A DNA stretch of 64,000 nucleotides from contig NZ_AP027270.1 in the NCBI RefSeq assembly GCF_036322705.1, positions 682,001 to 746,000 of the forward strand, read 5' to 3'. The DNA is from Maricaulis maris (GTDB lineage: Bacteria; Pseudomonadota; Alphaproteobacteria; Caulobacterales; Maricaulaceae). The first letter of the stretch is position 1. Each line of letters begins with the position of its first letter. The translations under genes were made by a program, and so were the position numbers. The notes under the pieces are model-generated. The model was not told where the DNA came from, did no database searches, and worked only from the letters and a program-made list of their open reading frames with translations. This document shows positions 18,774 through 27,791 of the stretch, one piece after another.

Positions 18774-18807
18774 CCTTCTCCCTTGGGAGAAGGTGTCGCG
18801 GAGCGAC
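18774..18807. repeat. REP-like double hairpin
   Basis: Two adjacent short palindromes: ccttctccc-tt-gggagaagg (18774-18793) and gtcgc-gga-gcgac (18795-18807). This arrangement, a CTCCCTTGGGAG stem followed by a GTCGC-GCGAC stem, is a REP-like intergenic element I know from many proteobacterial genomes. It lies in the same 377-base gap as the larger hairpin repeat. Confidence 0.75.
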
Positions 18808-18842
18808 GGATAAGGGGGATCAGCGCCGCTGCATCGGTGTCC

Positions 18843-19082
18843 TTAAAAGATGTCTATTCCCATCAATCGCCCCTTCGAGTCGAAATCCAGAACCACGTCA
18901 TCACCCTCATATGCTCCGATAAGATCGCGAATTCTGATGGACTTGCTCACCACACCGGAGACGTCCCGACTTGGGTGGTCTGGCAGGTATAGATAAGCGG
19001 GACCGTCTTTCATCCCGGATAGATGAAACCTGTACGAGCTACTGAAAAGTGCCCGCAGTCGCATAAGTATACTAGAGAACAT
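18843..19082 (-). CDS. DUF2283 protein
   Basis: A 79-residue protein ending AYEGDDVVLDFDSKGRLMGIDIF in pattern; the short stretch VVLDFDSKGRLMGIDIF is the DUF2283 signature, and AYLYL earlier in the protein corresponds to the usual start of that domain. DUF2283 proteins are small, often lone or paired with DUF4258 partners in toxin-antitoxin-like arrangements; no partner is seen here. The local base composition is a little AT-richer than the neighbours and it is flanked by repeats, so it may be acquired. Confidence 0.7.
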   Translation of the reverse strand: MFSSILMRLRALFSSSYRFHLSGMKDGPAYLYLPDHPSRDVSGVVSKSIRIRDLIGAYEGDDVVLDFDSKGRLMGIDIF

Positions 19083-19161
19083 GAGTGGCCGTCCTATCGT
19101 CGACTAGGCTGAGGAATGCGGGCCAGCGCGTGTGCCGCCCCAAACACCACCCCAGCCCCAC

Positions 19162-20082
19162 CTAGCCCCTATAAACCGACTTAGCCCAGCGGCGATGGAC
19201 CCAGAACCATTGTTCCGGGGCCTGGCGGATTTCGCTTTCCACCCATTGATTGATTCGTGTGACCGTCTCGATGATGGCGGCGGACTTGTCGGGATTGATC
19301 GAGATCTCGATGGGGTCGTGCACTTCCACCCGGAAGCGCGCTCCGCTCATGCGGCGGATCGACAGGGGCAGGAGCGGGCAGCCATGGCGCATGGCGAGGC
19401 GTGTCGGGCCCGGTGCGGTCATTGACGGCAGGCCGAAGAAGGGCGCCTCGACCCCGTCATTCATCTTCTGGTCGTTCATCAGCGCCACCGCCTCGCCGGC
19501 CTTCAGCGCCTGCATCAGTGCCTTGGCGCCATCGCCGCCCTTGGCGGTCAGCGTCTTGACCCCGTAGCCAACGCGCATGTCGGTGATCCGTCGGTCGATC
19601 AGCGGGTTATTGGCCGGTCGATAGGTGATGTGGCAGGGCAGGCCGGTCCGGCTGAGGGCGGCTGCACCGATCTCCCAATTGGCCTGGTGCATCGAGATGA
19701 TGACGGCCGGTTGGCCGGCATCGCGCAGGGCTTCGAGTTTTTCGCGACCGATAAACTCCACGCGCTCGTCGAACTCGGGCCCGGAGAAGACGCCCAGATG
19801 CGGCATCTCACCGGCGAGACGGCCGAAATTCTCCCACATCGCGCCGAGCAGGCGTTCGATCTCCGGCGCCGCGGCCTCGGGGAAGCAGCGCTGCATGTTG
19901 ATGCGGGCCACCTTGTGCACCGGAAACAGTGGGCCGAGCTGGCGCAGCAAGGCACCGGCGGCGTCGGAGGCCTTGTCGATCCCCTTGATCTTGTACCAGC
20001 CGGCATAGGCATCCCAGGCGGCGGCTTCGAACCGCCAGCCGATCCGCGTCAGGGTCGAGGCATTGCGCTGGGCGTCTATCAT
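19162..20082 (-). CDS. Lipid A biosynthesis late acyltransferase (LpxL/HtrB family)
   Basis: Adds a secondary acyl chain to Kdo2-lipid IVA on the inner membrane. The 306-residue protein has the family's active-site motif as HQANWE (His-X4-Glu) at about 132-137, followed by ITYRPANNPLIDRRI and the block FFGLPSMTAPGPTRLAMR. The C-terminal INQWVESEIRQAPEQWFWVHRRW is highly typical. LpxL and LpxM cannot be separated from sequence alone. It is 9 bases after lpxK and part of the minus-strand DUF374-waaA-lpxK-acyltransferase run. Confidence 0.9.
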   Translation of the reverse strand: MIDAQRNASTLTRIGWRFEAAAWDAYAGWYKIKGIDKASDAAGALLRQLGPLFPVHKVARINMQRCFPEAAAPEIERLLGAMWENFGRLAGEMPHLGVFSGPEFDERVEFIGREKLEALRDAGQPAVIISMHQANWEIGAAALSRTGLPCHITYRPANNPLIDRRITDMRVGYGVKTLTAKGGDGAKALMQALKAGEAVALMNDQKMNDGVEAPFFGLPSMTAPGPTRLAMRHGCPLLPLSIRRMSGARFRVEVHDPIEISINPDKSAAIIETVTRINQWVESEIRQAPEQWFWVHRRWAKSVYRG

Positions 20083-20091
20083 GGATCGGAT

Positions 20092-21105
20092 TTAGCCATC
20101 CTGAGCTTCGGCGTCCACGACGTCGCGCAACAGACCATCCAGGGCCCCCGGATTGGCGAAGACAGCGCGGACCGGCCAGGCGGTGATGCGTGAGCGCGCG
20201 TCGGCGGGCAGGCGCACCCAGTCCTTCTCGGTCGTGATCAGCTGCGCGTCATGGGCGGCGGCCAGCGCATCGAGATGGCGCAGATCACCGGCCGTGAAGG
20301 CATGATGATCGCCATAGACCGCGACTTCGCCCAGATCGCCCCCGGCGGCGACCAGCGCGTCGAAGAATTTCTGCGGCCGGCCGATGCCGGCAAAGGCGAC
20401 CAGCTTGTCGGCCGGCGGTGGTGCCACAGGTTCCAGCCAAGCCCGGAAGACCGGGATTTGCAGATCGGCGAGGCCGAGACCGGCCCAATCCGGCTGGGTG
20501 TTGGCATCGGGCATCATCACGATTACCGCATCGGCGCGGGCGAGCCCCGCCCTGACCGGCTCCCGCAGCGGCCCGGCCGGGAAGATCGTGCCAGGGCCCC
20601 AGCCGGTCAGGCCGTCGACCACAATGATCGAGCAATCCTTGTGAAGGTCGGGGTTCTGGTGGCCGTCATCCATCAGCACGAGATCGACCCCGCCTGCCGC
20701 CTCGATCGCCTGGCCGCCCGCCGCGCGGTCACGCGCGATCCAGGCCTGGCCAGAGCGGGCCAGCAGCAGCGGCTCGTCGCCGACCTGGGCGGCGGTGTGG
20801 GCATGCGGGTCGACGCGCAGCGGTCCTCGCTCGCGTCCACCATAACCGCGCGACAGGGTGGCCGGGGTCAGGCCCATGTCGCAGAGACGGTGCATCAGGG
20901 TCTGGCTCACCGGGGTCTTGCCGGTGCCGCCAACGGTAAGATTACCGATGCAGACGACTTTCGGGGCAATGCGGACCGGGCTCGCCCTGCGGATGCGCCG
21001 GGCGACCGCGAAGGCATGGAGCCAGCCCAGGGGCGCCAGCAAGGCCCGCGCCAGCGCGCCGGACCCGCGACCGCCATCGGTGCGCCAGAAAGCCGGTTCC
21101 TTCAT
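20092..21105 (-). CDS. lpxK: Tetraacyldisaccharide 4'-kinase
   Basis: Phosphorylates the 4' position of the lipid A precursor. The 337-residue product starts with the membrane-associated helix region (ALLAPLGWLHAFAVARRIRR) and has the Walker A variant GNLTVGGTGKTP near 53-64, then LSRGYGGRERG and LVLMDDGHQNPDLHKD. The stop of waaA overlaps its start by 4 bases, so the two are coupled. Length and motifs are normal. Confidence 0.96.
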   Translation of the reverse strand: MKEPAFWRTDGGRGSGALARALLAPLGWLHAFAVARRIRRASPVRIAPKVVCIGNLTVGGTGKTPVSQTLMHRLCDMGLTPATLSRGYGGRERGPLRVDPHAHTAAQVGDEPLLLARSGQAWIARDRAAGGQAIEAAGGVDLVLMDDGHQNPDLHKDCSIIVVDGLTGWGPGTIFPAGPLREPVRAGLARADAVIVMMPDANTQPDWAGLGLADLQIPVFRAWLEPVAPPPADKLVAFAGIGRPQKFFDALVAAGGDLGEVAVYGDHHAFTAGDLRHLDALAAAHDAQLITTEKDWVRLPADARSRITAWPVRAVFANPGALDGLLRDVVDAEAQDG

Positions 21106-22397
21106 GCTGCGTCGCCCTCCGGTCGGGCCGGGTGGAGCAGGGCGCGGAGCGCCGACAGTGTGGTCTCAAGGGCGCCGCCGGAGGCTTCGTTGATGGCGCG
21201 TTCGGCGCTTGCCTTGCCCGGGGCCTTGGCCTGCCAGACCTGTTCGACGGCGGCCGCGAGACCGGCGGCATCCTCGACTTCCAGCATGGCGCCGTGACGC
21301 CGATAGGCGGTGTAAAGATCGTCGAAACTGTCGACATGAGGGCCGCTGATGACGCAGGCGCCGGCCTGGCTGGCCTCGATCGGGTTGTGACCGCCAATGC
21401 CCGGCTTGAGGCTGCCGGCGATCAGGGCCGCCGGTGCGAGGGCAAACCACAGACCCATTTCACCCAGTGTATCGGCGAGCCAGACCGTGTCCTGGCCGTC
21501 CGGGACCTCGCCCCTTGACCGCCGCGCGTGATGGAAGCCGCGCTGGCGCACCAGACCCGCCAGAGCATCGCCCCGCTCGGGGTGGCGCGGTGCCAGGATC
21601 AGCAGCGCGCCGGGATGGGTCTTGCGCAATAGCGCGTGGGCGGCGAGGACAAGGTCGTCCTCGCCATCATGCGTTGAGGCGGCCAACCAGACCGGGCGAC
21701 CGGCAAGCGCGACTTTCAGGGCCGAGAGCTCGCGGGCATCGGGCGCCAGCGGGCGGGCTTCCAGCTTGAGATTGCCGGCCAGGATGATCTCGCGGCCGGT
21801 CAGGTCCTCCAGCCCGTCGCGGGTGCGGGTGTCTGCTGCCCCGATCCACTCGAAGCTTTCCAGCAGCGACCGCACACTGTCACCGCGCTTGCGCCAGCCG
21901 GCGAGGGAGGCGGCATTCATCCGCGCATTGACCAGGGCCATCGGAATGCCGCGCCTGCCGGCCTCGATCAGCAGGTTGGGCCAGAGCTCGGATTCGGCGA
22001 AGACGCCGAGATCAGGTTGCCAGTGGTCGAGAAAGCGCCGCACCGCGCCGGGTGTATCGACGGGAACATATTGATGCTTGGCCTGAGGCGGCAGCCGCTT
22101 CGCCATCAGGGCCGCGGACGTGAGGGTCCCGGTTGTGACGAGGAATTCCAGTTCCGGGTCGCGGGCGGCCAGCTTGTCGACCAGGGTCGCGAGGACCAGG
22201 CTTTCGCCGACACTGGCGCCGTGCAGCCAGATCAGCGTGCCATCGGGGCGCTTGATCGCCGGCCTGCCGAGGCGCTCATTGCGCCGGGTCGGGTCTTCCT
22301 TGCCGGCGCGGGCCCGCCGCGACAGGATGACGGGCAGGAGCGGGGCGGCGAGCCCGGTGAGCGCGCGGTAGACCTGAAGCGAGGCCGGCAGGCTCAC
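21102..22397 (-). CDS. waaA: 3-deoxy-D-manno-octulosonic acid (Kdo) transferase
   Basis: GT30 glycosyltransferase that adds Kdo to lipid IVA at the inner membrane. The 431-residue protein has the GT30 opening motif IWLHGASVGES with the catalytic Glu (about 54-64), and downstream FAESELWPNLLIEAGRRG, ASTHDGEDDLVLAAH, PRHPERGDAL and GGHNPIEASQAG. The N-terminal hydrophobic helix anchors it. It overlaps both neighbours by 4 bases (DUF374 gene upstream, lpxK downstream), a tightly coupled operon. Confidence 0.96.
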   Translation of the reverse strand: MSLPASLQVYRALTGLAAPLLPVILSRRARAGKEDPTRRNERLGRPAIKRPDGTLIWLHGASVGESLVLATLVDKLAARDPELEFLVTTGTLTSAALMAKRLPPQAKHQYVPVDTPGAVRRFLDHWQPDLGVFAESELWPNLLIEAGRRGIPMALVNARMNAASLAGWRKRGDSVRSLLESFEWIGAADTRTRDGLEDLTGREIILAGNLKLEARPLAPDARELSALKVALAGRPVWLAASTHDGEDDLVLAAHALLRKTHPGALLILAPRHPERGDALAGLVRQRGFHHARRSRGEVPDGQDTVWLADTLGEMGLWFALAPAALIAGSLKPGIGGHNPIEASQAGACVISGPHVDSFDDLYTAYRRHGAMLEVEDAAGLAAAVEQVWQAKAPGKASAERAINEASGGALETTLSALRALLHPARPEGDAA

Positions 22398-23176
22398 GCG
22401 GACGCCCCCGGGCTGTCCGCCGTGTCTTCATGGATCTTGCCGGTTCCCGGCCGCAGCGCCTCATCGGGCAGGACAATTTCGCCCGCCACAGCCTGGTCGG
22501 CCTCGAGGGTCAGGGCGTTGAGCTGGTTTTCCAGGTTCAGCCGCGCCGCTTCCAGATCGGCCTGGCTGGCCCCTTTGGCGACATGGATCGGCTCGCCCCA
22601 GATGATGATCCCGCGGGTGAAGAAATGCGGCAGGCAATGGTGGTCCCAGGCCTTGTGCAACACGGTTTTGCGATGGGCGGACCAGGTGAAGGGCAGGATC
22701 GGGACGCCGGTATCGCGGGCCATGCGGATGGCGCCGAAGCCGGCCCGCATGCGTGGCCCGCGCGGTCCGTCCGGTGTCACCGCGCCGCAGCCGCCGGCCG
22801 TGAGGTGATTGACCATGGCCCGATAGGCCGCCTCGCCGCCCTTGGCCGCCCCGGGCTTGTTCGGATTCCGTGAGGAGCCGCGCACCACACCGACCTTGTA
22901 CCAGCGCGCCAGCCGGCGGCCGATTTCGCCTTCGCGGGAACGCGAGGCCAGCGCGACCATGCGGTCCTTCTGGCGGGCCCAGCCATGCAGCGCCATCAGG
23001 ACGCGGCCATGCCAGACGCACCCCAGGATCGGCTTGCGCTCGTCCCAGACCGAATTCACGTAGTCGGCGTTGCGATATTCCCAGCGCATGGAGCGTCGGA
23101 CCAGCTCGATATAGAGCAGGACGAGGAAGGCGAGGACTTCCTGGGCCCAGGGCCGGGAGAGCAGGCGTTTCGTCAT
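22394..23176 (-). CDS. DUF374 lysophospholipid-acyltransferase-family protein
   Basis: A 260-residue member of the DUF374 family, which alphaproteobacteria carry beside waaA and which resembles membrane acyltransferases. One hydrophobic helix (about 9-25, VLAFLVLLYIELV) opens it. The acyltransferase-like motifs are WHGRVLMALHGW and TPDGPRGPRMRAG, followed by ARDTGVPILPFTWSAHRKTVL. The exact acceptor is not known from sequence. I chose the ATG at 23176 (MTKRLLSRP); the upstream in-frame region overlaps the divergent phosphatase promoter. It heads the waaA-lpxK operon with a 4-base overlap to waaA. Confidence 0.87.
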   Translation of the reverse strand: MTKRLLSRPWAQEVLAFLVLLYIELVRRSMRWEYRNADYVNSVWDERKPILGCVWHGRVLMALHGWARQKDRMVALASRSREGEIGRRLARWYKVGVVRGSSRNPNKPGAAKGGEAAYRAMVNHLTAGGCGAVTPDGPRGPRMRAGFGAIRMARDTGVPILPFTWSAHRKTVLHKAWDHHCLPHFFTRGIIIWGEPIHVAKGASQADLEAARLNLENQLNALTLEADQAVAGEIVLPDEALRPGTGKIHEDTADSPGASA

Positions 23177-23279
23177 GATGGTCCCTAGCTCACCTCCGCC
23201 GGGCAAAAGGTCAAGCATGGCGCGCGGTTGCGTCAGGGGCGAGACCGGCCTAAATGCGCTGCCAGACGAAAGGCCCAGC

Positions 23280-23942
23280 ATGCCCTATGACCTGAATGAT
23301 CCGAAGGACCGCGAGCGCGCGTGGAAAGATTATCTGTGGAAGGATCACGGGATCCTGCGCCAGAAATTCCACAATATGCACGAGGTCGGCGGCGGCATGT
23401 GGCGCGCCAACCAGCCCTCGCCGGAGCGGCTGGAGCAGCTGGCGGCCGACGGTTTCAAGACCATTCTCAACATTCGCGGTACGCAGCCGGGTGTGTGCTA
23501 TTACGATCTCGAGAAGGAGGCCTGCGAGCGTTTTGGCCTCGAGATGATCGACATGCCCTTCGGCTCACGCGAGGCGCCCCATGTCGATCGCATGCAGCGC
23601 GCCGTGAAGATTTTCGAGACGATCGAATATCCCGCCCTCATTCATTGCAAGTCGGGCGCTGACCGGGCCGGCATCATCTCCGTCCTCTACGCCCTGACCA
23701 AGCTCAACCTCCCCTATGAGGAGGCGATCACGCACTTGTCGCTGAAATACCTGCACGTCAAAGCCGGCAAGACCGGGGTGCTGGATTATTTCTTCGAATG
23801 TTATCGGGTCTACAATGAAGCCAACCCGATCGCCTTCATGGATTGGGTCGAAAACGTCTATGACCGGGATACGGTCCAGGCCGGCTTCATGTCGAGCTGG
23901 TGGGGCAACCTGCTGACGGAAAAGCTGCTTCGCCGCGAGTAA
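23280..23942 (+). CDS. Dual-specificity/tyrosine protein phosphatase-family protein
   Basis: A 220-residue cytoplasmic protein. The catalytic P-loop is HCKSGADRAG with the nucleophile Cys123, fitting HCx5R. The earlier NQPSPERLEQLAADGFKTIL and NIRGT are typical of the small bacterial DSP/DUF442-like phosphatases. Substrates could be phosphotyrosine, phosphoinositide-like or phospho-sugar groups. It sits between two lipid A gene blocks and is divergent from the DUF374 gene, so an envelope-linked substrate is a fair guess but not shown. Confidence 0.83.
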   Translation: MPYDLNDPKDRERAWKDYLWKDHGILRQKFHNMHEVGGGMWRANQPSPERLEQLAADGFKTILNIRGTQPGVCYYDLEKEACERFGLEMIDMPFGSREAPHVDRMQRAVKIFETIEYPALIHCKSGADRAGIISVLYALTKLNLPYEEAITHLSLKYLHVKAGKTGVLDYFFECYRVYNEANPIAFMDWVENVYDRDTVQAGFMSSWWGNLLTEKLLRRE

Positions 23943-24011
23943 TCCGGGTCGATTCTTTATGACCAGCGGATTCATCAGATATGACGACTCCTGCCACAGG
24001 ATTGCGGCACA

Positions 24012-24026
24012 TTAACCCTCGTTAAC
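24012..24026 (+). promoter_or_regulatory. Candidate CtrA-type box (TTAAC direct repeat)
   Basis: TTAACCCTCGTTAAC lies 47 bases upstream of the histidine kinase start. The half-sites are direct repeats 10 bases apart, so both lie on one helix face. The classical Caulobacter consensus is TTAA-N7-TTAA(C); the gap here is 6. The same 6-base spacing occurs upstream of ctrA at 55835-55849. Confidence 0.5.
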
Positions 24027-24072
24027 CACGTTCAGCGCCCCGGGCTCGGGGGGAGCGAAGGGAGAGGGGCAC

Positions 24073-25680
24073 ATGCCGGATCTGGCCATACGACTGGACT
24101 GCACGCAGGAGCGGTTGAACCGTCTCAATTTCCTGTTGTCCCGGGAATGTGGTCCGGCGTTTCTCGAGGCCTTCGTGAAGCAGACCGCCGAGGTTTTTGC
24201 CGCCGACCGGGTCTTCATTGCCCGTATCGATGCCACCCATTCGCGGATGCGCACGCTCAAGGTTTCCTGCGGCAGCGCACTGGTCGGCAATTACTGCTAC
24301 GAACTGCGGGGCACGCCGTGCTCGGACGTGATGGCGGCTGGCGCAGACATTTTCGAGGACCACGTTGCCGCACGCTATCCGCGCGACTTCATGCTCGAGG
24401 AAATGGGCATGCGTGCCTATGTCGGCATGCCGCTCTATAACGGCGCCCAGTCGGTCGGGATTGTGGTCGCCATGTTCAAGCGCCCGGTCGATCTGGCTGA
24501 CGAAGTCCTGTCCGTCTTTCATCACTATCGCCGGCGGCTGACCGGCGAGATCCTCGCCACGGAATCCGGCGACCGCGCCGAGTTGGCGATGAGGGGGACA
24601 TCGGACGGTATCGTCGATCTCTGCCTCGAGACCGACCAGATCTACATCTCGGCCCGGGGCCGCGAACTTCTGGGTTATCAGCCCCGCGAATACACAGCCG
24701 CCGCAGACAGTTTCACCGCGCTGATCCACAGCGATGACCGCAAGCGCTTCCAGTCCGCCCTGAACGCGCACTTTCGCGCCGGTCGACCGTTCGACCTCAC
24801 CGTCCGCCTGAAGGTGGTGGGCGGTCTGCATCGCTGGTTCCGCATGCGCGGCGAGGCGGTCCGGACCCCGGAGGGGGATCCGGTTCGCATGGTCGGCGCG
24901 ATGACGGATATTCATGACCTCGTCGAAGCGCGCCAGCAGGCGACCGAGGCGAGTCGGGCCAAGTCGCGCTTCCTGGCAACGATGAGCCACGAAGTGCGCA
25001 CACCGATGAATGGCGTTCTGGGCATGTCGGCGCTGCTGGCCACAACGGAGCTGGAACCGTCCCAGCGCGAGATGGTCAACCTGATCGAGGCGTCCGGACA
25101 ATCGCTGCTGGCCATTCTCAACGACATCCTCGACCTCGCCAACATTGAGTCCGGCCGGTTCGAGATCGAGCAGGCGAGCTTCAATCCGGCCGAGCTGGTA
25201 CGGACCGTTGCGGGGCCCTATCGCATGAAGGCGATGGAGCAGGGGTTGAAGCTGCACCTGGAAATCGATCCGGTCGCCGAGCGCGCAGTGGTCGGCGACC
25301 CGGCCCGTGTCCGTCAGATCCTGTCCAACCTGATTTCGAACGCCGTCAAGTTCACAGATCGCGGGGAGGTCCGCGTGCGCTGCCTGATGACGCAGACCGC
25401 CGACCGCACCCACGACGTCACTTTCGAGGTCGGTGACACCGGCATCGGCATGGATAGTGATCTCATGACCCGGATCTTCATGCCCTTCAGCCAGGGCGAG
25501 GCTGTGCTTCAGCGCAAGAATGGCGGTACCGGCCTGGGCCTGGCTATCGCCAAGAAGCTGGCCGAGCTGATGGGCGGCGATATTCGCGTTGAAAGCGCGC
25601 CGGGGGCGGGGTCCAAATTTACCGTTACCCTGCCGGCTGCGGGTCGGCGCAGCGAACATGTGCAGGCTCAGCTGGCCTGA
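24073..25680 (+). CDS. GAF-PAS sensor histidine kinase, soluble and orphan
   Basis: A 535-residue kinase with no membrane segment, so it senses a cytoplasmic signal. Order: GAF domain (about 15-160), PAS domain (about 180-290, with LLGYQPREYTAAADSF), then HisKA with MSHEVRTPMNGVLG (phospho-accepting His306), and the ATPase domain with NLISNAVKFTD, DTGIGMDSDL and GGTGLGLAIAKKLAELMGG. There is no receiver domain, and no response-regulator gene next to it, so it is an orphan. The promoter region has a candidate CtrA box at 24012, so it may belong to the cell-cycle network. Confidence 0.92.
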   Translation: MPDLAIRLDCTQERLNRLNFLLSRECGPAFLEAFVKQTAEVFAADRVFIARIDATHSRMRTLKVSCGSALVGNYCYELRGTPCSDVMAAGADIFEDHVAARYPRDFMLEEMGMRAYVGMPLYNGAQSVGIVVAMFKRPVDLADEVLSVFHHYRRRLTGEILATESGDRAELAMRGTSDGIVDLCLETDQIYISARGRELLGYQPREYTAAADSFTALIHSDDRKRFQSALNAHFRAGRPFDLTVRLKVVGGLHRWFRMRGEAVRTPEGDPVRMVGAMTDIHDLVEARQQATEASRAKSRFLATMSHEVRTPMNGVLGMSALLATTELEPSQREMVNLIEASGQSLLAILNDILDLANIESGRFEIEQASFNPAELVRTVAGPYRMKAMEQGLKLHLEIDPVAERAVVGDPARVRQILSNLISNAVKFTDRGEVRVRCLMTQTADRTHDVTFEVGDTGIGMDSDLMTRIFMPFSQGEAVLQRKNGGTGLGLAIAKKLAELMGGDIRVESAPGAGSKFTVTLPAAGRRSEHVQAQLA

Positions 25681-25704
25681 TCACCCGCCGACAGGGCCCG
25701 GGCG

Positions 25705-27486
25705 CTAGGCGCCGAACTGCATGCGGCAGAGCCGGGCATAGAGGCCGTCGCGGGCGACCAGATCGTCATGGCGGCCTTCCTCGGCGATGCGACCGCCATC
25801 AAGCACATAGATCCAGTCGGCCTGGCGCACCGTCGACAATCGGTGGGCGATCACGAGACTGGTCCGACCTTCCGACAGGCGTTCCAGGGCGGCCTGAACA
25901 CGCTGCTCCGATTCCGTGTCGAGGGCGCTGGTCGCTTCATCCAGCAGCAGGATCGGCGCATCCTTCAGGATCGCGCGGGCGATCGACAGGCGCTGGCGCT
26001 GGCCGCCCGACAGATTGCTGCCGCGCGGGCCAACCGGACTGTCATAGCCACCCGGCAGTGCCATGATGAAGTCATGCGCATCGGCGGCCTTGGCCGCGGC
26101 GATGATGGCGGCCCCGTCGGCATCGAGGTCCCCGAAACCGATATTGGCACGCACACTGTCGTCGAACAGCGTCACATCCTGGCTGACCAGCGCCATGGTG
26201 GCGCGCAGCGAGGATAGTGACACGGCCCGGATATCAGTGTCGTCAATCGCGATCGAGCCCGACTGGACGTCGTAGAGGCGGGGCAGGAGATTGAGCAGGG
26301 TCGACTTGCCGGAGCCCGATGGGCCAACGAGGGCGATGGTCTGGCCCGGCTCGGCCTTCAGCGTGATATCGCTCAGCGCAACCGACCCGTCCGGATAGGC
26401 AAAGCTGACACCGGCGAGCGCCAGAGCGCCGGATTTGACCTCAAGAGCCGGCGCATCCAGTGCAGCGGTCACGGTTTCATCGGTGTCGAGTATGACGAAA
26501 ACGCGCTCGAGGACCGCAAAGCCTTCCTGGACGACGGCGTTCAATGTTCCGAGCGCCCGGATGGCCGGCGAGATCACGCCGATCCCGGTCAAAACGCCGA
26601 TGATATTGCCCAGCGAGGTCTCGCCCTCCAGCATTCGCCAGCCAGCAAAGGCGACCAGTCCGGCAAAGGCCAGCCCGCCGACCACTTCGAGGATCGGATC
26701 GACGCGGGCCTTGTTCTCGGTGATCTTCAGCAGGAAGCGCAGACGGTCGGCGAAGGATTGACGCGCGCGCTCGCCCTCATAGTCCTCAAGCCCATAGGTC
26801 TTGACCATGCGGGCGCCGGAGAAGCTTTCCTCGAGCTGGCTGGTGACCTCGCCCATCTGGGCCTGGGCCTGTGATGAGGTCTTGCGCAGGCGCTGGCCAA
26901 TCCGGATCACCGGCCAGGCGGCGATCGGATAGACCACCAGGATCAGCAGCGACAGCATCCAGTCGAGGCTCAACATGACGCCGATCGTGATGATCACGGT
27001 CAGCACGTCGCGCATCAGGTTGTTGGAGAGACGGACGATCGTCTCGCGTAACAGGGTGATGTCATTGGTGAAGCGCGAGACCAGTGAGCCGGTGCCCTCG
27101 GCCTGCAGCCGGGCGAAATCAGCCCGGACCAGCTTGGCGAACATGGCGTTCTGCAGGTCCTGCATCACGTTCAGCGCGAGCCGGTTGGTCTGCACGGTCT
27201 GCAGATAGAGGCTGACGCCGCGAATTGTTGCCAAACCGACGACCGCCAGCGGGGCCAGCGGGAAGAAGTCGGCGGCGCCGGTATTCAGCTTGTCGAAGGT
27301 CCAGGCAATCACACCGGCATAGGAAGCCGCAGCCCCGGCCGTGATGGCCGACAGGATGAGGGCCAGCACGACAAGGCCGGGCCGCCGCCACAGCCAGTCA
27401 CGCCACAGCCGTTTGCCAAGCGCAGCGGTCGAGGCCGGTTTGGCCTCGTCGGCGTTCGCCGGGCCGGAGTGTGCCGGGTCTGTCAC
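25705..27486 (-). CDS. ABC transporter, MsbA-like lipid flippase (permease-ATPase fusion)
   Basis: A 593-residue half-transporter. The N-terminal membrane domain has six segments (about 30-330), followed by the ATPase domain with Walker A GPSGSGKSTLLNLL, signature LSGGQRQRLSIARAIL, Walker B ILLLDEATSALD and the His switch IAHRLSTV. MsbA flips lipid A across the inner membrane; the neighbourhood of lipid A genes, DUF4170 and PmbA supports that role, though exporters of other lipids or drugs look alike. The DUF4170 gene lies 15 bases upstream on the same strand. Confidence 0.87.
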   Translation of the reverse strand: MTDPAHSGPANADEAKPASTAALGKRLWRDWLWRRPGLVVLALILSAITAGAAASYAGVIAWTFDKLNTGAADFFPLAPLAVVGLATIRGVSLYLQTVQTNRLALNVMQDLQNAMFAKLVRADFARLQAEGTGSLVSRFTNDITLLRETIVRLSNNLMRDVLTVIITIGVMLSLDWMLSLLILVVYPIAAWPVIRIGQRLRKTSSQAQAQMGEVTSQLEESFSGARMVKTYGLEDYEGERARQSFADRLRFLLKITENKARVDPILEVVGGLAFAGLVAFAGWRMLEGETSLGNIIGVLTGIGVISPAIRALGTLNAVVQEGFAVLERVFVILDTDETVTAALDAPALEVKSGALALAGVSFAYPDGSVALSDITLKAEPGQTIALVGPSGSGKSTLLNLLPRLYDVQSGSIAIDDTDIRAVSLSSLRATMALVSQDVTLFDDSVRANIGFGDLDADGAAIIAAAKAADAHDFIMALPGGYDSPVGPRGSNLSGGQRQRLSIARAILKDAPILLLDEATSALDTESEQRVQAALERLSEGRTSLVIAHRLSTVRQADWIYVLDGGRIAEEGRHDDLVARDGLYARLCRMQFGA

Positions 27487-27501
27487 GCCGCGTGTCGGAC
27501 C

Positions 27502-27756
27502 CTAGCCGTCCTTCTTCTCGGTCGAGGGATCGAGAAGCTTGTGGGCGTGGATGATGAAATAACGCATATGGGCATTGTCGACCGTGCGCTGGGCCGCGCC
27601 TTTCCAGGCCGCGCGGGCTTCGGCATAGTTGCCGAATGCGCCGACAAAGTCGACGGCGTCGAGATCCTTGAATTCGCAGTTCTGCGGGTCGACGCAGGCC
27701 AGCTCGCCACCGATCACGAGGTGCAGCAGCTGGTTGTTGATCTTGGTTTCGGTCAT
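27502..27756 (-). CDS. DUF4170 protein
   Basis: An 84-residue conserved alphaproteobacterial protein. The text LHLVIGGELACVDPQNCEF and the later AHMRYFIIHAHKLLDP are family marks. No export signal or known active site is seen. In relatives it is found between pmbA-like and waaA/msbA-like genes; here it lies between the TldD/PmbA gene and the MsbA-like gene in the same direction, with short gaps on both sides. The role is unknown. Confidence 0.85.
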   Translation of the reverse strand: MTETKINNQLLHLVIGGELACVDPQNCEFKDLDAVDFVGAFGNYAEARAAWKGAAQRTVDNAHMRYFIIHAHKLLDPSTEKKDG

Positions 27757-27791
27757 GCCGGGCTCCTTGGGTTGGGCTGTCCGGGACGGGC

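Noticed and set aside
18589-18992. Short plus-strand frames in the gap after the M23 peptidase
   Set aside because: They run through the hairpin repeat and REP-like element and have no ribosome site or family match.
24022-25659. A 545-codon open frame opposite the histidine kinase
   Set aside because: Antisense shadow of a clearly real kinase; no domain in the translation.
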